The position numbers and the translations under genes are program-made. The notes below the pieces were generated by a model, which was not told the DNA's origin, searched no databases, and saw only the letters and a list, made by a program, of their open reading frames with translations. This document shows positions 16,374-22,061 of a DNA stretch of 22,061 nucleotides, in pieces; positions within the stretch are counted from its first letter, which is position 1, and every line of letters begins with the position of its first letter. Source of the stretch: Emiliania huxleyi CCMP1516 (lineage: Eukaryota > Haptophyta > Isochrysidales > Noelaerhabdaceae); the NCBI RefSeq assembly GCF_000372725.1, contig NW_005199530.1, positions 37,184-59,244 on the forward strand, read 5' to 3'.

Positions 16374-17561
16374 CTACAGTTCGACACGCTCCTCCGCCGT
16401 ACAGCCTCGCTCCCGCCGCCCGCGCAGAATCCACTCCCGCGTCCGGTCCAGGTACGCGCCGCCCGGGTCGGGCGCGTAGTCAGCGTACGCCGCGCCGGCG
16501 GCCGTGACGTGCGGCCTCGCCGCCTCCACCTGCGTGCCCTCGCCCCACTCGTTGTAGGAAGTGATTGTGACCACGCTCGCCGACGCGTCGAGCGCCGCCC
16601 TCCACATCTCGTCGTAATACCGCCCGCCCTCGCGGGGCCGCGTCGCTCCGCCGTTCCACGGCCGAATCAGTGTGTCGTTGTAGCCAGGCCCGACTGACGG
16701 AGCGAAAGCCTTTCCCGTCGCCGCCATGCGCTGCCGCAGCGTGCGCCAGCCTCCAGGCGAGCTCCCCTCGGTGAAGCCGCTCGCCGCAAAGTAAGAGTAC
16801 GCGCCGTCAAAGCCCGCGTCCGCCACAAAGTCGACGTCTCGCTCGTCGAGGAAGAGAGAGAGCACGGTCGCGTCGAAGGGACTGCCACGCACCTGCCGCA
16901 TCACCTCCCGCCACGCCGCCCGCGCCCGCCGCTTCTCTGCCGGCGAGCCGCCCCCGGTGTGCTCTGCCGACACGTCGTACAGAAAGACGAGCGGCAGGCT
17001 GCTAGCCGAGCCGTCGCTAGCCGAGCCGTCGCTAGCCGAGCCGTCGCGGGACCCCGCTGGCGGAGGCTGCCTCCACAAGGCGGGGTGCGCGCCGAAACGT
17101 TCGTGCAGGTAGCGGAGGTCGTCCAGGACGGAGGCGGGCGTTCGGCCGCCGTAAGGCTCGACGTGCCAGCTGACGCCTACGCCCGCCGCGGCCGCCGCGT
17201 CGAGGACAGCCGGCACGAGCTCGTCGGTGGAGACGCCTTGCGAGTCGCGCCGGATATCTTTGCCCGCCTGGCCCCACCAGGAGAGCATCACTGAGTCTAT
17301 GCCAGCGGCGGCGATCTCGCGCATCTGTTCACGGAGAACGCTCTCGTCGCGAGAAGAGTAGAGGCCTCGCGCAGGGTAGTAGGGTGAGTGCGGCTCGTCT
17401 GGCGGGATGAAGGGCTTGCCAGGCGGGAAGCGCTCGTTCATATGATCAGTCCAATGCGGTAGCGTCGCATGATCCCAGTGGAGCCAACGGCCGTCAAGAG
17501 CCGGGGTGCCGTACCAGAGGTAGAAGGCGACGTGCACCGAGAAGGCGGCGCAGGCAGGCAT
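16374..17561 (-). CDS. Endo-alpha-1,2-mannosidase, glycoside hydrolase family 99
   Basis: Single 395-residue frame matching the GH99 catalytic domain end to end. GH99 endomannosidase cleaves glucosylated mannose from N-glycans, usually in the Golgi, giving a glucosidase-independent trimming route. Family landmarks are FYLWYGTPALDGRWLHWDH near the start, YYPARGLYSSRD, a SWWG segment, AGFDGAYSYFAASGF, PSVGPGYNDTLIRPWN, and the active-site segment SYNEWGEGTQVE with Glu338 and Glu341 in the positions of the conserved acidic pair. The protein begins almost exactly at the catalytic domain and has no visible membrane anchor or signal peptide, so either a targeting exon lies upstream or the enzyme is delivered differently. 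A loop near residue 175 carries three DGSAS units encoded by 15-bp repeats. The stop lies 82 bp from copy B of the dispersed repeat. Confidence 0.88.
   Translation of the reverse strand: MPACAAFSVHVAFYLWYGTPALDGRWLHWDHATLPHWTDHMNERFPPGKPFIPPDEPHSPYYPARGLYSSRDESVLREQMREIAAAGIDSVMLSWWGQAGKDIRRDSQGVSTDELVPAVLDAAAAAGVGVSWHVEPYGGRTPASVLDDLRYLHERFGAHPALWRQPPPAGSRDGSASDGSASDGSASSLPLVFLYDVSAEHTGGGSPAEKRRARAAWREVMRQVRGSPFDATVLSLFLDERDVDFVADAGFDGAYSYFAASGFTEGSSPGGWRTLRQRMAATGKAFAPSVGPGYNDTLIRPWNGGATRPREGGRYYDEMWRAALDASASVVTITSYNEWGEGTQVEAARPHVTAAGAAYADYAPDPGGAYLDRTREWILRGRRERGCTAEERVEL
17001..17045. repeat. Three 15-bp tandem repeats inside the GH99 gene
   Basis: GCTAGCCGAGCCGTC occurs three times exactly (17001-17015, 17016-17030, 17031-17045). 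On the minus strand it encodes three DGSAS units in a surface loop. The frame is preserved. Confidence 0.9.
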
Positions 17562-18284
17562 GCCAGGTGTTGGACGGATTCCAACTTTTGCGGGGTGCGG
17601 CTATGATGACTCCCTCTACTGGCCGCTGAGGCGGCGGGCGAACGAAGCGAAAGCCGAAATCCCCCGCGGCCCCCCCCGGGGCCGCGCGCGCGCTGTGTGT
17701 GTGACGCTCCGTCTACAGCGACTGCCCCCGGGGGCGAGCGCGAAATCCGCCGCCCTGTGTGGCGGCGGCGGCAGCAACCACCCACCAACCAGCACGATGT
17801 GCATCTCGCACCATAATATCCATGATATACCGCTGCCGGCTGCTGGCAGCACCACACGACACGCTGAGAGCGGGCGGAGGCCGAGCGGCGCACTTGCTCG
17901 AAGGGCAGCGAAAAGGGGGCAAGAGCCAGGGGCGGCGCGTGTGGCGCGCCCCGGCGGCGCCCCCGGTGTGTGTCCGCACCCGCCGCCACCCCCGCCCTCT
18001 CCCTTCCCCCACACCCTCTGACCCAGGACTATTCACGCCCCCGAGCCAGACGAACGGCATCACATAAACAAAGCGACTCGGCCTCTCATGTCACGCTGCC
18101 TCGCCCGCCGGGATGCCCTGCCGTGAGATTGCATCGGCGGAGCGTTGTCCTCGGCGAGGACCGGATACAGAACGGAGGCAGTCGAGATCGCTGCTGCGTG
18201 CAAAGAACAGGAAAATTGCCGTGGGCATTGCTCAATTCTGGTCGCATCTGCTGGGAGAAGCGCATTGTGGCCTGATTGTGGCCG
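17562..18284. other. Intergenic stretch upstream of the GH99 gene
   Basis: No convincing gene was seen. Around 17665-17687 there is a strong GC hairpin, CGCGGCCCC paired with GGGGCCGCG across a short C-rich loop. It lies about 100 bp upstream of the GH99 start. The stretch must contain the GH99 promoter or a missing first exon, and the 3' end of the Myb-like gene. Confidence 0.5.
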
Positions 18285-18644
18285 TCAGTGCGCAGCCATT
18301 TGCTGCGCCGCCGCCATTTGCTGCGCCGCCGCCGCCAGGTGCGCCACGCCTGAACCGTGAGAGTCCCCGCCATGCTGAGCGGCCACCGCCGCCAGGTGCG
18401 CCACGCCGGCGGCGTTCGCGTCGCTCCCCCACGAGAAGCCCAGCCTGCGCAGCACCTCCATCACCTGCGTCGCGCCCGTGACGTGCACGCCGGCCGCGGC
18501 CAGCCGCCGCTCCTGCATCCTCACCCAGCGGTTGCGGCACCCCGAGTGGGTGCGGCCGGGCAGCAGCTGGGCGATGGCGGTCCAGCACGGCCCACGCTGC
18601 ACCACCGCGTTGTAGATGATCGAGTCCTCCTCCTCGGTCCACAT
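18285..18644 (-). CDS. Myb/SANT-like DNA-binding protein, possibly 5'-incomplete
   Basis: A 119-residue frame starts with a single Myb/SANT repeat: WTEEEDSIIYNAVVQRG, CWTAIAQLLPGRTHSGC, RNRWVRMQERR. The spaced tryptophans and the RxxxxCRNRW third helix are typical of plant and protist Myb domains, pointing to a sequence-specific DNA-binding role. After a short segment (GATQVMEVLRRLGFSWG) the C-terminus is Ala/Gln/His-rich and built from duplicated 18-bp units giving AAAQQM. The reading frame is open upstream to about 18689 (VGEDFNLTEEKHGD before the Met), so a preceding exon, perhaps with another Myb repeat, is possible. A single repeat is also known in Myb-related regulators. Confidence 0.7.
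   Translation of the reverse strand: MWTEEEDSIIYNAVVQRGPCWTAIAQLLPGRTHSGCRNRWVRMQERRLAAAGVHVTGATQVMEVLRRLGFSWGSDANAAGVAHLAAVAAQHGGDSHGSGVAHLAAAAQQMAAAQQMAAH
18299..18332. repeat. Tandem 18-bp repeat in the Myb-like C-terminus
   Basis: Two adjacent GCCATTTGCTGCGCCGCC-like units encode AAAQQM on the minus strand. Nearby, CCGCCAGGTGCGCCACGCC also occurs twice (about 18332-18350 and 18390-18408), so this end of the gene has grown by local duplication. Confidence 0.7.
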
Positions 18645-18971
18645 GTCGCCGTGCTTCTCCTCGGTGAGGTTGAAGTCCTCGCCGACGTCTCACCTGTCAA
18701 GACACCACATCGTTCCGACTAGACCGGGAGAAAAGTGGCAGGGTCTACGCGACACATCTCTCGACAACAAACACCACCTGGCTTAACCTCGAGCCGATGG
18801 CGCGCGATCAGCGAGTCCTTGTGGAGCCAAGCGAGGACAACAGGCCTCATCAGCCGATGGGTGTTGATCCGGACGCTCCACTCTTGTTTGTCAGCGTCGC
18901 GCATGCCAGTGCGCGGCACGGGCGATGCTCAAAGAGGAACGGATTGAAGGTTGGTGTGGATGGTCCATCTG
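18645..18971. other. Spacer between the Myb-like gene and the miniature element
   Basis: Apart from the possible 5' extension of the Myb-like frame up to about 18689, nothing recognisable was found. It probably contains that gene's promoter or upstream exon. Confidence 0.4.
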
Positions 18972-18973
18972 TA

Positions 18974-19401
18974 CAGTTCCGGACGGGCATTAAGAACTGC
19001 GGCGCTCGTAGCCCAGGCTCAGGTTCTTAGCTATGTCGAAGGCAGGCCGGCACGCGAGCCTCAGGTTCTTAGGGGGGGGGGGTCCTACGACCGTTGCACG
19101 TGCTCTCTCTCGACGACTACGGGCACAACGAGGTGCCCAACGCGTGGGTCTTGCTGGAGGCTGTGTAGGATAGATAGGCCGATAGGCCAGGACAGGGTAG
19201 TCCTGCCTCTCGCACGCGCTGCGCATCAGCGTGTGCTGTAGATGCGCATCAGCGTGTGCTGTACCGGGTCGTGGGTTCGAGATGGGTGTCCGACCTAGCC
19301 TTAGCCCAGGCTCAGGTTCTTAGTTAGATGGGCGACAATCCGCCAAAATGTAAGCCTCAGGTTCTTAATGGGGGGGGGTTCTTAATGCCCGTCCGGAACT
19401 G
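18974..19401. mobile_element. Tc1/mariner-like miniature inverted-repeat element (non-autonomous)
   Basis: The two ends are perfect inverted repeats: CAGTTCCGGACGGGCATTAA plus GAAC at 18974-18997 and its exact reverse complement at 19378-19401. Each is flanked outside by TA, the target-site duplication of the Tc1/mariner superfamily, whose ends often start CAGT. The 428-bp interior has no transposase frame. It holds four direct copies of CTCAGGTTCTTA (19018, 19060, 19311, 19356), two copies of TGCGCATCAGCGTGTGCTGT (about 19219-19262) and two G runs. Mobility depends on a transposase elsewhere; assignment to Tc1/mariner rests on the ends and the TA only. Confidence 0.75.
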
Positions 19402-19403
19402 TA

Positions 19404-20655
19404 TGGCTCCAGGGACTCAGGGGGGGCTCCGCGATCTCCACCGCTAAAGGGGAGAGGAAGGTGAGAGGACTTTTGTGGGAGAGGGGTGGAGAAAGGGCGT
19501 GGTTGCGGGCATGTGGGAGGGAGGGTGGGTGGGAGGGGGGGGAGCTCGTTGTCCCGGTGGTCTTACGTCGTACCTGGAAGGAGGCGGTCGTGGGCGGGCG
19601 GTCCGCGAGTACGTGTTCTTTTCTTTCGCAAAGGCCCTTCGCGAAACCGGTGCCGTACGCGCTCAAGTTTCTGACCGCAGCGAATATGTCACACCTGAGC
19701 GGAGGCCAATTGCTTCGCGAGGCTCTGGCAAAAGTGCGTGTGGCAACGGGCTTTACTTCGGATCAAGTTTTGTACCCCCTAAACATGGGCGATCCGGCGC
19801 TTCCTTCGATTGGACGGACGAAATGATCGCGGAAAAGCGGGTACCGCATTCGGGGTTCACCAATGGCTTGCTTGCAAGAATGGGATGCCGACAGGCGTCA
19901 GGCGGCGCATGCCGAGGAGTCGCTTGCCGTGCGGGAGCTCGTGCGCCTCTCCCTGCGCGTGCAGTCCACGGGCGTCGTCGCGGAGCTTCATCTCGACGAA
20001 TTCGCCGGGGATGCCAGGCAACACGAAAAGCCCGCCGGTTTGATCGACAATCGCGAGATTGACCGCCGTTGACCAGAGGATCGACGGCAGCATGCAAACG
20101 ATGTGCCAGGCTTGCGCGGCGCTCGCGCCGCGCAGGCGCTCGCGCCGCGCAGGCTGGCCCATCGAGCGCGCTCTCTGGCTCCGTCCGAGCCACGCGCGGC
20201 GCCGCGCGTGCCTCGCGCCACTCGCCTCGGCTGGCAGTACAGTGCCACTGCAGCCTCGCGAACGTCGCGCACAGATCCAGCATGCTGCTCACCAAGCAGC
20301 AGAGTGCTGCACCGGCATGCAGCGGAGGCTGTGGCGCTGCGGCGCCGTCTCCCCGCCCTGTCCACGGAGCAGGCGCGCGGCGGCACGGCCCTCCACCAGT
20401 CGCAGGAAGGAAGGAAGGTGCGCACCTCCCAAAGGAAGCACCACGATGCTCCCTCAGCACACGCAGCTTTGCGCAGCGCAGCGCACGGGCCACGCCACGC
20501 AAAGCCGACCCTCAGTCTGCCCGAGAGGCTGTCTGCGGAAGGCCTGGCAAGCGCGCGCCCGCCTCCTCCGCGGCCACATGCCCTCCGCCCGGGCGAGGGA
20601 GCAACAAAGAGTGGAGGCGGATCGCCATACGAATTCACTCTCCACGTCTGTGGCC
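19404..20655. other. Intergenic stretch with possible gene remnants
   Basis: The left part (19404-19560) is purine-rich. The rest has overlapping open frames on both strands but no family I recognise. A 17-18 bp tandem duplication (GCGCTCGCGCCGCGCAG twice) lies at about 20119-20153. The best candidate for real coding sequence is the minus-strand segment listed separately. Confidence 0.4.
19857..20162 (-). pseudogene. Possible coding remnant, family unknown
   Basis: A 101-residue minus-strand frame contains a segment that reads like a folded protein (VNLAIVDQTGGLFVLPGIPG, then HGKRLLGMRRLTPVGIPFLQ and ASHW before the stop), with mostly G or C at third positions. The last part loosely recalls the end of RAP domains, where a basic Leu-rich segment leads into a conserved Trp, but the match is too weak to name. 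A plus-strand frame over the same DNA (19863-20072) is an alternative. It could be an isolated exon or a remnant. Confidence 0.25.
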
Positions 20656-20727
20656 CTTGGAGCACTTGGAGTGCAGTCATCAGCCTCATATCCAGGGCCG
20701 GGGAGCTAAGGAGCGCAGCCAGCGGGC
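20656..20727 (+). promoter_or_regulatory. Dispersed promoter-proximal repeat, copy C
   Basis: About 90% identical to copy A at 142-213, including GCACTTGGAGTGC and the ATCCAGGGCCGGGGAGCT block. It ends 67 bp before the CCT1 start codon in the sense direction. A T-rich stretch follows (about 20730-20752), as also seen after copy A. Confidence 0.7.
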
Positions 20728-20793
20728 GGTTTTTAAGCGACTTATTTTTTTGACCGCTCGACGCGAGGCGTTGGCGGCAACAGCTCCTCCACA

Positions 20794-21835
20794 ATGAGCC
20801 AGCTCTCGATCGCGGGCGAGCGCGTCTCCGGCCAGGAGGTGCGCACGCAGAACGTGACGGCGGCGCTCTCTGTCGCCAACGTCGTCAAGTCGTCGCTCGG
20901 CCCTGTCGGCCTCGACAAGATGCTGGTTGACGACCTCGGCGAGGTGACCATCACCAACGATGGCGCGACCATCCTGGACCAGCTGGAGGTGGAGCACCCG
21001 GCGGCCAAGGTGCTGGTGCAGCTGTCCGAGATGCAGGACAAGGAGGTCGGCGACGGCACCACCTCGGTCGTCATCCTCGCCGCCGAGCTGCTCAAGCGCG
21101 GCAACGAGCTCATCAAGGACTCGATCCACGCGACGTCGGTGATGGCGGGGTTCCGCCTCGCGATGAAGGAGTCGATCAAGTTCATCCGCGACCAGATGGT
21201 CGTCAAGACGGACAAGCTCGGCCGTGACATCGCCTTCCAGATTGCAAAGACGACGCTCTCGTCAAAGATCTTTGGGCGCGAGTCCGACTTCTTCGCCAAC
21301 CTGGCGGTGGACGCGATGGCGATGGTGAAGGACGTGCACCCCGAGAGCGGCAAGGCGATCTACCCGATCAAGTCGGTCGGCATCCTCAAGCAGCACGGCG
21401 GCTCCGCCAGGGACTCGCAGCTGATCAGCGGGTACGTGCTGCAGGGCGGCCGCGCGGCGCAGGGCATGCCTCGCTCGGTCAAGGGGGCGAGGATCGCGTT
21501 GCTCGACATCGACCTGCGCAAGACCAAGATGGCGATGGGGGTGAGCGTCGTCGTGACCGACCCCAAGAAGCTCGAGGAGATCCGCAAGCGCGAGGCGGAC
21601 ATCACCAAGGAGCGGATCCAGCTGCTGATTAACGCCGGGGTGAGCGCGCTGCGCACGACCACCCTTCCGCTCCCCCTCCCACCCCCCTCTCCGCTGCCCG
21701 GACCGGGAGGCGCGCCCCGACTGCCGCCGCGCGTGCTCGCAGGCGAACGTCATCCTCACCACCAAGGGCATCGACGACATGGCCCTCAAGTACTTTGTCG
21801 AGGCGAACTGCATCGCACTGCGCCGCGTCAAGAAG
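20794..21835 (+). CDS. CCT1: T-complex protein 1 subunit alpha (CCT1), 5' part
   Basis: Subunit of the cytosolic CCT/TRiC chaperonin, which folds actin, tubulin and other proteins in an ATP-driven ring. Exon 1 is 20794-21639 and exon 2 is 21743-21835, giving the first 313 of about 550 residues. Motifs are [16 protein letters not shown] and [10 protein letters not shown] in the equatorial domain, the ATP-site GDGTTSVV, then apical-domain sequence including [22 protein letters not shown] and, after the intron, [13 protein letters not shown] and [18 protein letters not shown] and KYFVEA are typical of the alpha subunit. Intron 1 (21640-21742) is GT-AG. The next donor is probably GC at 21836, after which the family's expected ADLKRIAK segment does not appear, so the gene continues beyond the window. 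The start at 20794 matches the usual short N-terminus. Confidence 0.9.
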
Positions 21836-21917
21836 GCGACAGCGCACCTCCGAGATTAGCCGAGATGCGCCGAGATTGGCCGAGATTCCGCGTCAAGAAG
21901 GCGACAGGGCACCTCCG
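21823..21917. repeat. 30-bp duplication at the CCT1 exon 2/intron 2 junction
   Basis: 21823-21852 and 21888-21917 match at 29 of 30 bases, starting CCGCGTCAAGAAGGCGACAG. Between them are about four copies of a 10-bp CCGAGATTGG-like unit. The left copy spans the proposed exon 2 end and donor; the right copy lies inside the intron. Confidence 0.85.
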
Positions 21918-22061
21918 CCCCCTTGGAAATTCCCGTCGTTTTTCCAGGGCGCACCTACGATCTTCCCGGAGAGGGTATTCGGTGTTTAGTTCGACTTCGT
22001 CGCTCGGTTGTGCAAAGCCTTTCTCGAATATTGACAAGGACCAATCGCAATGGGAATGGGC

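Noticed and set aside
19262..19285. T-arm-like GGGTTCGAGA inside the miniature element, hinting at a tRNA-derived SINE.
   Set aside because: The B-box match is incomplete and no convincing A-box precedes it. The perfect terminal inverted repeats with TA flanks explain the element better.
19475..20062. 195-codon plus-strand frame upstream of CCT1.
   Set aside because: No family resemblance, low-complexity start, and overlaps a better-looking minus-strand frame. Not called as a gene.

Overview
This is nuclear DNA from a GC-rich unicellular eukaryote, most likely a photosynthetic alga and probably a haptophyte. Supporting this are intron-containing housekeeping genes (the largest subunit of RNA polymerase III and the chaperonin subunit CCT1), a transporter with a plastid-type leader, a CUB / polyproline / BspA-type LRR protein, very short introns with GC, GA or GT donors, and hexameric TTAGGG-type telomere-like repeats. 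GC/GA donors with AG|G acceptors are also known from dinoflagellates, so that lineage is the main alternative. The assignment is inference.

Layout. 313-1791 (+) is a single-exon MFS transporter with a signal/plastid leader containing three 27-bp repeats. 1792-4055 is non-coding and holds a (TC)n tract and a 24-bp palindrome. 4056-4826 (-) is part of a CUB + polyproline + BspA-LRR protein. 4827-7668 is non-coding, with an AT-rich island and a G18/(GA)31 tract just before the next gene. 7669-13493 (+) is the complete RPC1/POLR3A gene, which I resolve into 15 exons and 14 introns. Convergent to it and in tandem on the minus strand are: a signal-peptide protein (13933-14805); a ZNRD2/p27-autoantigen-like gene with two degenerate zinc-ribbon domains (14896-16046); a GH99 endo-alpha-mannosidase (16374-17561); and a Myb/SANT-like gene (18285-18644). 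18974-19401 is a Tc1/mariner-like miniature element with 24-bp perfect terminal inverted repeats and TA flanks. 20794 to the right edge is the 5' part of CCT1.

Three observations stand out. (1) Two RPC1 introns (9237-9307 and 10205-10274) each consist of a duplicated copy of the start of the next exon followed by telomere-like (CTAACC)n repeats ending in CTAG. Most other RPC1 introns also begin with bases resembling the start of the next exon, as expected if introns arose by insertion or duplication. (2) A roughly 50-70 bp dispersed repeat lies in the sense direction 67-200 bp upstream of three unrelated genes (MFS, ZNRD2-like, CCT1). It contains an exact 13-bp inverted repeat (GCACT-TGG-AGTGC) and an invariant 18-bp block, and looks like a shared promoter module. 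(3) The ZNRD2-like protein has a duplicated p27 domain whose zinc-binding cysteines are mostly lost.

The genes do not form a functional pathway. They are separate transcription units, although the minus-strand genes are packed tightly, with only 90 bp between two of them.
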